Of a DNA stretch of 64,000 bases, positions 34,397 to 44,518 are shown in pieces. The notes under the pieces are model-generated. The model searched no databases. It was not told the DNA's origin and was given only the letters and a program-made list of their open reading frames with translations. The position numbers and the translations under genes were made by a program. Location of the stretch: contig JAQTQB010000003.1 of assembly GCA_028712475.1 (NCBI GenBank), positions 62,001 to 126,000 of the forward strand, written 5' to 3'. The stretch comes from Verrucomicrobiales bacterium. GTDB lineage: Bacteria; Verrucomicrobiota; Verrucomicrobiia; Limisphaerales; UBA11358. Each line of letters starts with the position of its first letter. Positions within the stretch are counted from its first letter, which is position 1.

Positions 34397-35782
34397 ATGA
34401 AAACGTTCTTTCCTTTTTTGCTGGCCGTCGGTTTGCTGACGGCGGGACAATTGTTCGCCGCAGCTGTGACGAACGGCGTGCCGCTGCGTAAAATCGCCAT
34501 CATCGTGGAAAACCGGGCGGGCGTGCAGTTCAACGACAAGGTTCCGGTGCTGGAAGACCTGGTGGCCAGCCGCGTTGCCGGCAAGGGTTACTCGGTCATC
34601 AGCCGCGACGTGACCGTCAACGCGCTGAAATCGTATTCCACCGTGGGCGTCAACGTCTCGTCGCAAACCGCCTTGAACGCCAATGCGGGAGCGGCCTCCG
34701 GCCAGAATTCCACCGCCAGCGGCTCGGCGAAACTGGACGCCGCGCAGACCACCGCCTTGAACGCCAGGGGCAGCAATGATGTGACCGGCCCAGGCTCGGC
34801 TTCGTTGGAATTGGGACGGAAGGATTCGGCGCAGATCGCCGCCATGCAACAACAGTCCCAAAAGTCGTCTGGCCAGGCTTCGGCAAACTTGGACGTGGCG
34901 CAGTCGGACACGGTGCAGGTTGCGGCGACATCGGAGACGACCAAGCTGGATCAGGCATTAAGCGACAACACCTCGGCGCTCCGCCTGGCGCAAAATCTTG
35001 GGGCTGATTACATCTTGATCCCGGCCATCACGAGTTACGGCACGGAACGGAAAGCTTACAACGGCAGCGGCATCGCCACCGTCAACACCACGCACAAGCT
35101 GCGCGTCAGCTACAGAATCGTGGAGGCGAACGAAGGCGGTGCGGTGCGCGGCAGCACGGTGCTGGCCGAGAAAAATTTCCGCGACAGCGGTGATTTGAAA
35201 ACGGACAGCAGTGATGTGATCAATGAATTGCTGGATGACGCTGCGGATCAATTGGCCGGCGCGATTGCGGCGAGCGCGCAGGCGTTGCCGACGGAAGTGG
35301 CCAAGGCAAACATGGTGTCTTTCCACGTCGCCTGCTCGATGACCGATCCGCGCCAGCAGCCCATCATGGTTTCCGCGATCGGCGTTTCGGCGGACAACAA
35401 GCTCGTGACCAGCCAGCCCGTCCCCGTGCAGGCGATGGATGTGACGGTGGAAGTTGACGGCGTGGCCATCGGCTCCGCGCCCGGTGATTTCAAGAGCCGC
35501 CCCGGTTTGCACAAGTTGAGCCTCTCGCGCGAAGGCTTCGACACCTGGTCACGCACGGTGAACATCTACGATGGTCAGAAATTGAACGTCGCCCTGCAGA
35601 TGAGCGCGTCGGGTTATGCGCGCTGGAAGGAAACGACGGATTTCCTGGCGACGATTGACAGCAACCGCAAGCTGACCGACGCCGAGGTGAACCGGATTAA
35701 CGGCCTTGCGGAGTTTTTCAAGAACAGCCATTACCGGGTGGACACCAAGGAAAACGTCAAAGTTTACAAAAGCCTCTATTAA
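34397..35782 (+). CDS. Exported PEGA-domain protein with CsgG/LpoB-like N-terminus
   Basis: 461 residues with a signal peptide (cleavage near LFAAA). Residues about 28-75 (RKIAIIVENRAG, LEDLVASRVAGKGYSVISRD) and 190-290 (LAQNLGADYILIPAITSYG, LDDAADQLAGAI) resemble the two halves of the CsgG/LpoB alpha-beta fold. Between them lies a 110-residue Ala/Ser/Gln-rich insertion. Residues about 345-400 form a PEGA-type beta domain (VTVEVDGVAIGSAPGDF...PGLHKLSLSREGF). PEGA domains bind cell-surface or peptidoglycan partners in many proteins. Likely periplasmic or outer-membrane associated. Confidence 0.72.
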   Translation: MKTFFPFLLAVGLLTAGQLFAAAVTNGVPLRKIAIIVENRAGVQFNDKVPVLEDLVASRVAGKGYSVISRDVTVNALKSYSTVGVNVSSQTALNANAGAASGQNSTASGSAKLDAAQTTALNARGSNDVTGPGSASLELGRKDSAQIAAMQQQSQKSSGQASANLDVAQSDTVQVAATSETTKLDQALSDNTSALRLAQNLGADYILIPAITSYGTERKAYNGSGIATVNTTHKLRVSYRIVEANEGGAVRGSTVLAEKNFRDSGDLKTDSSDVINELLDDAADQLAGAIAASAQALPTEVAKANMVSFHVACSMTDPRQQPIMVSAIGVSADNKLVTSQPVPVQAMDVTVEVDGVAIGSAPGDFKSRPGLHKLSLSREGFDTWSRTVNIYDGQKLNVALQMSASGYARWKETTDFLATIDSNRKLTDAEVNRINGLAEFFKNSHYRVDTKENVKVYKSLY

Positions 35783-35804
35783 ATTTTAACCCAAAGAAAC
35801 TGCC

Positions 35805-36707
35805 ATGAAAAATTTTTCCTTCTGTAAAATTACTTTTGCCATGTTCGCAGCCGCGTTGCTGCCCGCGCTGTCTTCGGCGCAGGAAAAAGCCACCATCGCC
35901 ATCTCGTCCATCAAGCCGGCGCCATCGCTGGAGGCCTCGGTCAAGCCGGACAAAAAACTGGAGATGGGGCGCATCATCGAATCTCTGGACAGCCAGTTGA
36001 TTGACCGCGTGAGTGCGACGCGCAAATTTGACGTGGTTGGCCGCAGCGACCTGAAGGACGTCATCAAGGAGCAGGACCTCGGCGCGTCCGGCAACGTGGA
36101 CGCCAAGACCGCCGCGAAGGCCGGCAAGCTCACGGGCGCAAAATATCTGCTCGTGACGACGGTGGACGATTTTCAGGATTACGTCGAGACGGCCACGTTT
36201 GAAGGCACGGGCCGCAGCTCGACCAAGCGCGTCTTCCGCTTTTCGGCGATTGGAAAAGTTTATGAATCAAGCACGGGAAAATTGCTGGAGTCGGCGAATT
36301 TCCAGACGGGCAACGACGCCTTCAAGAACATTTCGGAAAACCGCAGCTACTCGGTCAAGGACGGCAATCTGACCGACGAAATGATGGTCGCCCTCTCGCG
36401 CGATCTGGCGCAGAAAATCGCCAACCGGGTTGCCGATGTGATTTTCCCGGCGAAAATCATCGCCAGGCGCGACAAGGAAGTCACGATCAACCGCGGCGAA
36501 GGCGGCGGCGTGGCGATTGGTGAAATGTTCAATGTGTTTGCGCTCGGGGAAGAACTGATTGACCCGGACACGAAGGAATCATTGGGCCGTGAAGAAGTAA
36601 AGGTGGGCAAAGTAAAAATCACCCAGGTCAATCCGAAGACTTCAACTGCGGAAATCTTGGACGATACGGGCGTTGACAAGGGCGCGGTGCTGCGCAAACC
36701 GCAATGA
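35805..36707 (+). CDS. CsgG-like periplasmic protein
   Basis: 300 residues with a signal peptide (cleavage near LSSAQ). The N-terminal part (MGRIIESLDSQLIDRVSATRKFDVVGRSDLKDVIKEQDLG) and the following AGKLTGAKYLLVTTVDDF match the CsgG/FlgT/LpoB type fold. The C-terminal part (about 220-300) has the small beta domain seen in FlgT-like proteins (NRGEGGGVAIGEMFNVFALGEELID). There is no lipobox, so it is likely soluble in the periplasm. It starts 22 nt after the previous gene and shares its direction. Confidence 0.75.
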   Translation: MKNFSFCKITFAMFAAALLPALSSAQEKATIAISSIKPAPSLEASVKPDKKLEMGRIIESLDSQLIDRVSATRKFDVVGRSDLKDVIKEQDLGASGNVDAKTAAKAGKLTGAKYLLVTTVDDFQDYVETATFEGTGRSSTKRVFRFSAIGKVYESSTGKLLESANFQTGNDAFKNISENRSYSVKDGNLTDEMMVALSRDLAQKIANRVADVIFPAKIIARRDKEVTINRGEGGGVAIGEMFNVFALGEELIDPDTKESLGREEVKVGKVKITQVNPKTSTAEILDDTGVDKGAVLRKPQ

Positions 36708-36755
36708 CCATTTTCTGAACCACTTTGTGCCGCCAATTCATCACAAGGAATCCGC

Positions 36756-38180
36756 TTGAAACTGATCGGAAAAATCGCAGGTAAACCCTGCCTCCATGCG
36801 TTAATGATTCCCTTGGTTGCTGGCTTCTTGGTGACCGGCTGCAAGACTTACGACGAAAAAAACACGGCCGTCAGATACTGGCATCAAGGCGATGTGACCA
36901 ACGCCCTTGTTCAAGCCACCAAGAATGCCGAGAGCAATGCCAACAACAAGGACACCGTCATCTGGCGGCTGGAGCAGGGTGCGATTTTGCGCGCCAACTG
37001 CCAATATGAAGCCAGCAACAAGGCTTTCGATCAGGCGCAGACAAAGATTGACGACTACCAAGAGCAGGCCAAGATTCGGGTCGGGCAGGAAGCGGGAGCC
37101 CTATTGTCTAATCAGGCGGAATTGGATTACGAGGGACGTTCCTACGACGGCATCATGTTGAACACTTACAAAGCGCTCAATTATCTTGAATTGGGCAAAC
37201 CCGGGAAGGCCCGTCCGGAACTGATCCGCGCCTATCAGCGTCAGAAGGACGCGGTCGAGGTGAATAAAAAACGTATCGAAAAAGTTCAGGAAGAAGCTGC
37301 GAAGAGCAAGGACAAGGCGACGATGGACAAGGCGGCGAATGATCCGGGGTTACAAGCTCAAATCCAAAACGCATCTACAAACCTCAACCACATCAAGGCC
37401 TACACCGATTACGTCAATCCGTTCACCGTTTATCTCGACGGTTTATTTTTCATGACCGATGCCGCCGATGGTTCGGACCTGGAACGGGCCCGTAAATCAT
37501 TTGAGCGCGTTGTCGGGTTCGCGCCCGACAACACCTATGTCAAAGAGGATCTGGCCACCGTGGACCGCTTGATCAACGGCCAGCCGCTGGCGCCGACGGT
37601 TTATGTGATTTTTGAGACCGGGTGTGCGCCCGTCCGCGACCAGATTCGCATCAGCGTTCCGATCATCGTCACCAAAGTTTCCTATATCGGCGCGGCTTTC
37701 CCCACGCTCAAGCCGCATGGGAATTATGTTCCCAGCCTGACGGTGACGGCCGGCGGCACCAGCGCAACCACGGCGCTGGTCGCCGACATGGACAGCGTCA
37801 TTGGCCTCGATTTCAAAAACGAAATGCCCATCGTCATCACCAAAACGATTGCGTCCGCCGTCGTCAAGGGCGTGGCCGCCTATGCCGCGAATCAGGCCAC
37901 CGGGCAGCAAAATTCGTGGGCCGGCCTGGCCATGCAGATTAGCACCGCCATTTACCAGGCCGCCGTCAACATCGCCGACGAGCGCACCTGGACAACACTG
38001 CCAAAAGAATTTCAGGTCTGCCACATTGCCACGCCGCCGGATAGAAAAATTGAATTAAAAACGCCCGATGGACGTCAAATTATGCCAGTGACAATCATTG
38101 ATGGCACCGTTAATCTCCTATACGTTAAATCCATAACTGCCACCAGTCCGTTGCTGGTGAGCCAAATCAAATTAAAATGA
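36756..38180 (+). CDS. COG3014-like lipoprotein with TPR-type helical region
   Basis: 474 residues from a TTG start at 36756, supported by AAGGA six bases upstream and by the lipobox (LVTGC) that follows. Residues about 40-290 are helical with TPR-like repeats (ALVQATKNAESNANN, ALNYLELGKPGKARPELIRAYQRQKDAVE). The C-terminal region (about 300-460) is beta-rich (SVPIIVTKVSYIGAAFPTL). This matches COG3014 proteins that sit beside ycfL and lpoB in some Proteobacteria (recalled). Its TGA overlaps the next ATG by four bases. Function is unknown beyond that link. Confidence 0.72.
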   Translation: MKLIGKIAGKPCLHALMIPLVAGFLVTGCKTYDEKNTAVRYWHQGDVTNALVQATKNAESNANNKDTVIWRLEQGAILRANCQYEASNKAFDQAQTKIDDYQEQAKIRVGQEAGALLSNQAELDYEGRSYDGIMLNTYKALNYLELGKPGKARPELIRAYQRQKDAVEVNKKRIEKVQEEAAKSKDKATMDKAANDPGLQAQIQNASTNLNHIKAYTDYVNPFTVYLDGLFFMTDAADGSDLERARKSFERVVGFAPDNTYVKEDLATVDRLINGQPLAPTVYVIFETGCAPVRDQIRISVPIIVTKVSYIGAAFPTLKPHGNYVPSLTVTAGGTSATTALVADMDSVIGLDFKNEMPIVITKTIASAVVKGVAAYAANQATGQQNSWAGLAMQISTAIYQAAVNIADERTWTTLPKEFQVCHIATPPDRKIELKTPDGRQIMPVTIIDGTVNLLYVKSITATSPLLVSQIKLK

Positions 38181-38605
38181 AAAAACAAATTCTACTCGCG
38201 CTCCTGGCCGCTGGTTCCGTTGCCGGCTTGCTGGCCGTGTCCGGCTGCAAAACCTCGGTTAACTCCGTTGAGAACGCCCAGAAGGAAGGCCAGCGCCAGA
38301 TGGTTTCCGACTCGCGCGTGATCACCGACGGCAGCCTCGCAAAAAAAGTCTCCATCGTCGGCGTGAACCAGACCATGACGCCCGGCGGCTTGCTCAAGGT
38401 GCAGGTCGAACTGCTGAACAAAACCCGCTCCTATCAAGCCTTCAACTACCGATTTGAATGGTTTGACGCCAGCGGCATGCAGATGAACTCCCTGTCCACG
38501 GCAGTAATCGGCAGCACGATCGAGGGCAAGGAAAGTAAATTCATCTCTGCGGTGGCACCCACGTCTGCATGCAAAGATTTTCGTCTGAAGCTCGTTGAAA
38601 ACTAA
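38177..38605 (+). CDS. YcfL-like (DUF1425) lipoprotein
   Basis: 142 residues with a lipoprotein signal (LAVSGC, Cys about 24). The domain DUF1425 is visible from TPGGLLKVQVELLNKTRSYQAFNYRFEWFDASGMQM to the C-terminus. YcfL is encoded next to LpoB in enteric bacteria and is a candidate partner in penicillin-binding-protein control. It starts inside the previous gene's stop (ATGA) and the lpoB-like gene follows after 22 nt, so translation is probably coupled. Confidence 0.82.
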   Translation: MKKQILLALLAAGSVAGLLAVSGCKTSVNSVENAQKEGQRQMVSDSRVITDGSLAKKVSIVGVNQTMTPGGLLKVQVELLNKTRSYQAFNYRFEWFDASGMQMNSLSTAVIGSTIEGKESKFISAVAPTSACKDFRLKLVEN

Positions 38606-38627
38606 TCACCTTAACCGAAACATTCCC

Positions 38628-39227
38628 ATGAAAAAGACCATTGTTTTATCCGTCTTGGCCGCCGCCATTCCGTTTATCGGAGCCGGTTGTGCCGGCACGA
38701 ATGCCCACTATGTTGAGACCGGCGACCAGCATAACGTCGTCAGCCTCGGCCAGATCAACATCCAGGATTATATCCAGGCCGCGAACGACATGACGGGCAA
38801 GCTGCTTGCATCCGGCGCATTGGACAAGGTGCCTAATCCGCCCGCCGTGCTCGCCATTAGCCGCATCGTCAATAATACTGGCAAGCAGATTGACACCGAC
38901 TTGCTCACCAAGAAAATCCGCGTCGCCGTCCTCGACAGCGGCAAGGCTTTGACCACAACCACCATGGGTTTGGGCGGCACGGCTGAAGACCCGATGGCCA
39001 AGGGGATCCAACAGGAGCATGAGTTCAAGAACGACACCAAGGTGACCCGCACCCCGGACTTCACCCTGTCCGGCAAGATTATCGAACTGACCGCCCGGGT
39101 CAGCGACACCCGCCAATCCACTTACAGCTTCCAGCTCTCGCTGACTGATGCCAAGACCGGCTTGGCCGTTTGGGAAGGTGAAAAGGAAATCACCAAGCAA
39201 GGCACCCAATCTTCCGTTGGTTTCTGA
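38628..39227 (+). CDS. lpoB: Penicillin-binding protein activator LpoB-like lipoprotein
   Basis: 199 residues with a lipobox (FIGAGC, Cys about 21). The LpoB fold is visible: LASGALDKVPNPPAVLAISRIVNNTGKQIDTDLLTKKI, then DYTLSGKI-like text FTLSGKIIELTARV and late YSFQLSLTDAKTGLAVWEGEKEI. LpoB is an outer-membrane lipoprotein that reaches through peptidoglycan to activate PBP1b in E. coli. I chose the ATG at 38628 because it gives the signal peptide; the frame begins at 38595. A strong terminator follows. Confidence 0.88.
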   Translation: MKKTIVLSVLAAAIPFIGAGCAGTNAHYVETGDQHNVVSLGQINIQDYIQAANDMTGKLLASGALDKVPNPPAVLAISRIVNNTGKQIDTDLLTKKIRVAVLDSGKALTTTTMGLGGTAEDPMAKGIQQEHEFKNDTKVTRTPDFTLSGKIIELTARVSDTRQSTYSFQLSLTDAKTGLAVWEGEKEITKQGTQSSVGF

Positions 39228-39247
39228 TCAACAAGCCTGAAGTTTCA

Positions 39248-39286
39248 ACGCCGGTCTGGAAAATTCCAGGCCGGCGTTTTTCTGTT
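39248..39286 (+). terminator. Rho-independent terminator of the lpo-like operon
   Basis: A 13-bp stem (39248-39260 with 39265-39277, one G-T pair) with an AAAT loop is followed by a T-tract. It lies 21 nt after the lpoB stop. Confidence 0.92.
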
Positions 39287-39346
39287 TTTCCCGCAGCGAA
39301 ACTTATTTACTTCACGCGCTGCAGAAAATATATTCTGGGCTTGGTG

Positions 39347-39433
39347 GCCGATGTGGCGGAATTGGCAGACGCGCTAGACTCAAAATCTGGTATCCGTAAG
39401 GGTGTGTGGGTTCGACCCCCTCCGTCGGCACCA
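39347..39433 (+). tRNA. tRNA-Leu (anticodon CAA)
   Basis: An 87-nt class II tRNA. The acceptor arm GCCGATG (39347-39353) pairs with CGTCGGC (39423-39429), discriminator A39430 and encoded CCA 39431-39433. Anticodon CAA at 39381-39383 in the loop CTCAAAA, then a long variable arm (GGTATCCGTAAGGGTGT) and T-loop TTCGACC. It decodes TTG. Confidence 0.96.
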
Positions 39434-39519
39434 ACTTTTGCCCGTTGCGAAACAAGGGCAAAAGCCGCCGCGCCGTAGCAAAGCGAAGGCGGGTTGTCGT
39501 TCATACTTTCAAAACAAGC

Positions 39520-40545
39520 ATGGCCTTCAAGAACCTCCCGAAGCAGACCCAGGGCGTCCAACTCCTCCAACGTTCGCTTGCCCGTGGCCGGCTCGGCCAC
39601 GCTTACCTGTTCACTGGCGACCAGCTTGACGAATTGGAATTGCTCGCGCGCATGCTGGCAAAAACTCTCAACTGCCAGAATCCGGTTAAAATTTCCGGCG
39701 TCGCCACCGATTGCTGCGATGAATGTTTGACCTGCCGTAAAATTGACAGCGAAACCCACGCCGACATCCATTGGGCGCGGCCCGAATCCAAGTCGCGCAT
39801 CGTCACCGTCGAGCAAATGCGTGATTTGATGCAACAAATCCAGCTTAAGCCGACCGAGGCAGGATACAAAGTCGCTGTCATCGCCGCCGCTGATCGCTTG
39901 AATATGCAGGCCGCAAATGCTTTTCTTAAAACGCTCGAAGAGCCGCCGCCGAAATCCGTTTTGATCCTGCTCTCCACCGAACCATCGCGGATTTTGGAAA
40001 CCATTTTGTCACGCTGCCTGCGCCTGAATTTTTCCGGCGATGGCGCGCGTCCGCTTGACGCGGCGCAGGCAGACTGGCTCGAACATTTCGGTTCACTCGC
40101 CGCCGGTGAACAAAAAAGCCTGCTCGGCCGCTACCGGTTGCTCGACACACTGCTTCAAAAACTAGCTGAAATCCGAGCGAGCGCGGGTGAAACGCTCACC
40201 GCCCGCTCGCCGCTCGAAAAATACGACGACATCGAAAAAGATTTGCGCGATAAATGGGAGGACGAACTGACCGCCGCCATCGAAGCCGAATACCGCCGCC
40301 ATCGCGCCGATTTGCTGCTGCTCGTCCAATGGTGGCTGCGCGATGTCTGGCTGCACACGCTCGCCGCCGGCAGGGATTTGTTGAAATTCCCAGATAATTC
40401 CGGGGCGGAAATCGTCGCCCGTCGTATCAATCCGCATCAGGCTTTGGAAAATCTGCAAACTTTGGATCAGACGCAGCGGCTGCTGCACTCCAATGTGCAG
40501 GAAGCTCTTGCGCTGGAAGTCAGCCTGTTGAAATTGCATTTTTAA
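39520..40545 (+). CDS. holB: DNA polymerase III delta-prime-like subunit
   Basis: 341 residues from the ATG at 39520; the upstream in-frame start lies in the tRNA trailer. AAA+ clamp-loader type: HAYLFTGDQLDELELLARMLAK replaces the Walker A region without GKT, as in delta-prime. The zinc module is CCDECLTC with the motif HADIHWARPESKSRIVTVEQMRDL. Sensor and box VII text follow (MQAANAFLKTLEEPPPKSVLILLSTEPSRILETILSRC). It is part of the clamp loader that opens the sliding clamp in replication. The C-terminal domain is typical but weakly conserved. Confidence 0.87.
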   Translation: MAFKNLPKQTQGVQLLQRSLARGRLGHAYLFTGDQLDELELLARMLAKTLNCQNPVKISGVATDCCDECLTCRKIDSETHADIHWARPESKSRIVTVEQMRDLMQQIQLKPTEAGYKVAVIAAADRLNMQAANAFLKTLEEPPPKSVLILLSTEPSRILETILSRCLRLNFSGDGARPLDAAQADWLEHFGSLAAGEQKSLLGRYRLLDTLLQKLAEIRASAGETLTARSPLEKYDDIEKDLRDKWEDELTAAIEAEYRRHRADLLLLVQWWLRDVWLHTLAAGRDLLKFPDNSGAEIVARRINPHQALENLQTLDQTQRLLHSNVQEALALEVSLLKLHF

Positions 40546-40573
40546 TTTGAGTCAACAGCGGATAAAATTGCGA

Positions 40574-41974
40574 ATGACGTCCGAGAAAAAAATCAGCGGG
40601 ACAGCGTGTTACGCGCTCGCGTTCGGGCTTTTCCTCGGCCTCTGCATCTGGAAATTCGGCAACCCCGTCATCCTTGACGGCAAAATTCAGACCCCGGTGT
40701 CAGTTTCTGATTTATTGAACGATCCCTGGCCGACCCGCTGGGCAAACTGGATTTTTCTGCCGCTGGCGCTGGCCGGTGCCTTAATGACATTCGCAAAAAG
40801 GCTGCGCTGGCAAACGACGCAATGGCTCTGGCTGCTGCCGTTGCTATGGTTTGGCTGGCAATTATTTTCCGCCACAAAGACTGTGGACGCCAGTCTGACC
40901 ATGACAACGCTCTGGCAATTTTTCGGCTGCGTGGCCTGTTACTTTCTTGGCGCGCTCGTCTTGGGGAGCGAACCAATGCTGCGCTGGCTTTTGATCGGCG
41001 TGCTGGCCGCATTTACCTTTTGCCTTGTGCGCGCCGTGGATCAGCGGCTCATTGAGTTTCCGCAAGGTCACCAAATGTTGATTGAAGGCGAACGCGCCGG
41101 CTGGACGAATTTTCCGCCGGAAATATTTTTGGAAATGAAGCATGAGAGCGTGATCATAACCACCAATGGTGTGGATGTGGCGAATCCCGCCATCCTCGCC
41201 AAGTTCGCCAAAGGCCGTGTCAACGGCACGCTCGTTTATCCCAACGCACTGGCAGGCGCGGTTTTGCTGCTGTTTCCAGTTTCCCTTGTGTTCGCATTCA
41301 ACAGCGCAAAACGGCTGCGGCCGGCCATTCGGGCGATGGTCATAGGGCTGACCCTTTTTCTGGGAGTCGCGGGGTTTTTCTGGACGGGATCAAAACTTGG
41401 CTGGCTCATCGCCATTGCGCTCGGCGGAGTTTGTTTGTTCCGTTTGAAATGGGCGGCGCGTTTGAAATGGGCGGCATTGACCATTGTTTTGCTGGTCGGC
41501 TTGGGAGTTTTTACCGTTCGCTTCCATAATTATTTTGCCGCCGGTGCCACCAGTGCCAGCGCACGCCTTGATTATTGGCGCGCGGCGGCACAAACGGCCG
41601 TTGGACATCCGCTGCTTGGAACCGGACCGGGCACTTTCCAGCGGCCTTACGCAAAACTTAAATCGCCTGCAGAAGAAATGGCGCGGCTTACCCACAATGA
41701 TTACCTCGAACAATTTTCAGATTCGGGAATTCCGGGCGGAATTTTTTACGCAACTTGGATTTTGCTGGCGCTGATAATCATTGGACGGCGCGTCTGGAAT
41801 TTTGGCAGCCCCATGGCCTTTGCCGTTTTAGCCGGACTGCTCGGCTGGTTTGTTCAGGGGATTGGCGAGTTTGGACTTTACGTTCCGGCTTTGGCTTGGA
41901 CGGCTTTTGCCTTGCTGGGCTGTTTGCTGGGACTGTCGGGAAATCAAATAGACAAGTCAGCGGTGGCAAATTAA
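40574..41974 (+). CDS. O-antigen ligase (Wzy/WaaL-like) membrane protein
   Basis: 466 residues from the ATG at 40574; a TTG at 40547 is in frame but less likely. About 11 hydrophobic helices are visible. The Wzy_C-type region has [30 protein letters not shown] and [33 protein letters not shown], the latter resembling the conserved loop HxxxG(x)GxF of O-antigen ligases, followed by [17 protein letters not shown]. It likely ligates or polymerises surface glycan at the periplasmic face. It stands between holB and aroQ without other polysaccharide genes. Confidence 0.85.
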   Translation: MTSEKKISGTACYALAFGLFLGLCIWKFGNPVILDGKIQTPVSVSDLLNDPWPTRWANWIFLPLALAGALMTFAKRLRWQTTQWLWLLPLLWFGWQLFSATKTVDASLTMTTLWQFFGCVACYFLGALVLGSEPMLRWLLIGVLAAFTFCLVRAVDQRLIEFPQGHQMLIEGERAGWTNFPPEIFLEMKHESVIITTNGVDVANPAILAKFAKGRVNGTLVYPNALAGAVLLLFPVSLVFAFNSAKRLRPAIRAMVIGLTLFLGVAGFFWTGSKLGWLIAIALGGVCLFRLKWAARLKWAALTIVLLVGLGVFTVRFHNYFAAGATSASARLDYWRAAAQTAVGHPLLGTGPGTFQRPYAKLKSPAEEMARLTHNDYLEQFSDSGIPGGIFYATWILLALIIIGRRVWNFGSPMAFAVLAGLLGWFVQGIGEFGLYVPALAWTAFALLGCLLGLSGNQIDKSAVAN

Positions 41975-41987
41975 CCTTTTGACCGTA

Positions 41988-42422
41988 ATGAAGATTCTAT
42001 TCCTCAACGGCCCGAACCTGAACCTGCTCGGCCAGCGCGAGCCGGAAATTTATGGTAACACAACTTTGGCGGACATTGAGGGCAAAGTGCGTGAGCGCGC
42101 CGCCGAATTGAAGGTAGAAGTTGATTTTCGGCAGTCAAACGTGGAAGGCGAACTGGTGGGATGGATTCAGCAGGCTAAAGGCAAGTTCGAAGCGATTGTG
42201 ATCAACGCCGCCGCTTACACTCACACCAGCATTGCATTGCGGGACGCGATTGCCGCCAGCGGCGTGCCGACAATTGAGATTCATCTTTCCAATGTTCATG
42301 CCCGAGAAAAGTTCAGACATAAATCACTGATTGCGCCGGTTTGTCGGGGACAGATAACAGGTTTCGGACAAAAATCCTATATTTTAGGTCTTGAGGCGGC
42401 CATTGACGTTAAAGATGCTTGA
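41988..42422 (+). CDS. aroQ: Type II 3-dehydroquinate dehydratase
   Basis: 144 residues; the ATG at 41988 fits the family start [19 protein letters not shown], including the flexible lid with the catalytic Tyr in EIYG. Other landmarks are [34 protein letters not shown] and [17 protein letters not shown] with the catalytic histidine. It dehydrates 3-dehydroquinate in the shikimate pathway. It starts 13 nt after the ligase-like gene and may share its transcript. Confidence 0.95.
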   Translation: MKILFLNGPNLNLLGQREPEIYGNTTLADIEGKVRERAAELKVEVDFRQSNVEGELVGWIQQAKGKFEAIVINAAAYTHTSIALRDAIAASGVPTIEIHLSNVHAREKFRHKSLIAPVCRGQITGFGQKSYILGLEAAIDVKDA

Positions 42423-42476
42423 AGCAACTGCTGAATCAGGCGGTTTTCGTAGGTTTTAATTTGATGTTTTTGATTC

Positions 42477-42505
42477 TTGACGATTAACTCTCAAAACCAT
42501 AGACT
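42477..42505 (+). promoter_or_regulatory. Candidate promoter for accBC
   Basis: TTGACG (42477-42482), a 17-nt spacer and TAGACT (42500-42505) lie in the 179-nt gap before accB, leaving a leader of about 90 nt. No terminator or attenuator fold was recognised in that leader. Confidence 0.45.
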
Positions 42506-42601
42506 GCGGCCATTCTTTATGAGGATTTCAACGGAGCCGGTTTTTGGCTGCTGTTTTTAGAAAAAATTCAAAACCATTTTTTACTTTAACGAGAACGACC
42601 T

Positions 42602-43063
42602 GTGGACTTAAAAGATATCAAAGCCATCATTGATTTGATGAAAAAGAATTCCATCACGGAATTTGAACTGGAGCGTCAAGATTCAAAAATCAAACTGAAA
42701 CGCGGGTTAAACGGCGGTGCGCCGGCCGTTCAATATGATGAACCCGCTGTCGTCAATGCTCCTCCGGTTATACAATCACTTGCAGTTGCAACCGCCGCTG
42801 CACTTCAACCTGTGGCAACGGGTGAAATTGACATCAAATCTCCGATGATCGGGACTTTTTACCGCGCACCATCGCCGGAAGCGGGCAATTACGCCGAAGT
42901 CGGAACTGAAGTCAACGCCGACACGGTCGTTTGCATCATCGAAGCCATGAAAGTGATGAACGAGATCAAATCAGAGGTCAAAGGCATTGTCACCCAAGTC
43001 TTGGTCGAAAATGGCAAGCCGGTGGAATTTGGCCAGCCTTTATTCAAGGTTCGTCCGAACTAA
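42602..43063 (+). CDS. accB: Biotin carboxyl carrier protein of acetyl-CoA carboxylase
   Basis: 153 residues from a GTG start at 42602. The N-terminal helix MDLKDIKAIIDLMKKNSITEFELER is typical; then comes an Ala/Pro linker and the biotinyl domain with SPMIGTFYRAPSPEAGNYAEVG and the biotinylation motif EAMKVMNEI. It carries the carboxyl group in the first step of fatty acid synthesis. accC follows 48 nt later. Confidence 0.95.
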   Translation: MDLKDIKAIIDLMKKNSITEFELERQDSKIKLKRGLNGGAPAVQYDEPAVVNAPPVIQSLAVATAAALQPVATGEIDIKSPMIGTFYRAPSPEAGNYAEVGTEVNADTVVCIIEAMKVMNEIKSEVKGIVTQVLVENGKPVEFGQPLFKVRPN

Positions 43064-43111
43064 ATGGCGGCAGCACGTCGCTTGAACCCTGTCTGCTTTC
43101 GCTGAAAGCCC

Positions 43112-44494
43112 ATGTTTGAAAAAATTCTGGTCGCCAATCGCGGTGAAATCGCCGTCCGCATCATTCGTGCCTGCAAAGAACTGAACATCCGCACGGTAGC
43201 GGTTTATTCGGAGGTGGACGCCAATTCCATGCACGTCCAGATGGCGGACGAGGCGATTTGCATCGGCAAAGCGCCGGCGTCGGAAAGCTATCTCCGTATT
43301 GACCGCATCATCAGCGCGGCAGAAATCGCGGATGTGGACGCGATCCATCCGGGCTATGGATTTCTTTCCGAGAACGCGCACTTCGCGGAAGTCTGCGAAA
43401 GTTGCAACATCCGTTTCATCGGCCCAAGTCCGCGTGCGATGAGCGCGTTGGAAGACAAAGCCGTCAGCCGTGCGCTTGCCAAAAAAGCCGGGGTGCCGAC
43501 GCCGCCCGGTTCCGAGGGCGTCGTAGAGAACGAAAAAGACGCGCTGGTCATCGCAAAACGCATCGGTTATCCGGTGATGATCAAAGCTGTCGCTGGTGGT
43601 GGCGGACGTGGAATGCGCGTGGCGCACAATGATATTTCACTTGTCAAAGGTTATCACACGGCACGCACCGAGGCGGAAAAGGCGTTTGGCAATTCGGGTG
43701 TTTACATTGAAAAATTCATTGAGAATCCCCACCACATCGAATTCCAGATTCTCGGTGACAATAAAGGCCACATCATCCATCTGGGCGAGCGCGATTGCTC
43801 GGTGCAACGCCGCAACCAGAAACTTATCGAAGAGTCGCCGTCTCCGCTGCTCGAGAATAAATTCCGCAAGTTGCGCGATAAAATAGGCAAAGCTGCCGTT
43901 CGGATCGCCGAGGCCGCGCGCTATACGAATGCCGGCACGGTCGAATTCATCGTGGACAACGACGGCAATTATTATTTCCTCGAAGTCAACAAGCGCATCC
44001 AGGTCGAGCACCCTGTAACGGAAGAAGTCACGGGCATTGATCTGGTGCGTTACCAGATTTTGATCGCGGCGGGCGAACCGCTGCAACATTCGCAAAGTGA
44101 TATTCAAATGAAAGGTCACGCCATCGAGTGCCGCATCAATGCCGAGGATCCGTTTGACGATTTTCGTCCCAGCCCCGGTCGTCTGGAAATGTATTATCAG
44201 CCCGGCGGTCGCGGTGTGCGGGTGGACACCCACGCTTATGCCGGCTACACGATTCCGCCGACCTACGATTCGATGATCGGCAAGCTCATCACCTTTGGCA
44301 AAGACCGGCGCGAAGCCATTGACCGCATGAGCTGCGCGCTCGGCGAATACATGATCTCCGGCATCAAAACGACCATTTCCTTCCAGCAGGCCATCATGCA
44401 GGATCCGAATTTCCGGCGCGGCGTTTATTCCACCGCCTTTGTCGAACAACTTCTCGGCGGCGCGCGGCGCGAATTGATCGAGGAAAAAACTTAA
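43112..44494 (+). CDS. accC: Biotin carboxylase subunit of acetyl-CoA carboxylase
   Basis: 460 residues. ATP-grasp enzyme that carboxylates biotin on AccB. Key text: [21 protein letters not shown] at the N-terminus, [10 protein letters not shown], the glycine-rich lid [31 protein letters not shown] and the active-site [14 protein letters not shown]. Late motifs [13 protein letters not shown] and the ERM-like DRREAIDRM are present. Length is usual. Followed by a terminator. Confidence 0.96.
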   Translation: MFEKILVANRGEIAVRIIRACKELNIRTVAVYSEVDANSMHVQMADEAICIGKAPASESYLRIDRIISAAEIADVDAIHPGYGFLSENAHFAEVCESCNIRFIGPSPRAMSALEDKAVSRALAKKAGVPTPPGSEGVVENEKDALVIAKRIGYPVMIKAVAGGGGRGMRVAHNDISLVKGYHTARTEAEKAFGNSGVYIEKFIENPHHIEFQILGDNKGHIIHLGERDCSVQRRNQKLIEESPSPLLENKFRKLRDKIGKAAVRIAEAARYTNAGTVEFIVDNDGNYYFLEVNKRIQVEHPVTEEVTGIDLVRYQILIAAGEPLQHSQSDIQMKGHAIECRINAEDPFDDFRPSPGRLEMYYQPGGRGVRVDTHAYAGYTIPPTYDSMIGKLITFGKDRREAIDRMSCALGEYMISGIKTTISFQQAIMQDPNFRRGVYSTAFVEQLLGGARRELIEEKT

Positions 44495-44518
44495 GACGCC
44501 GATAAATCACTCCCTTTG

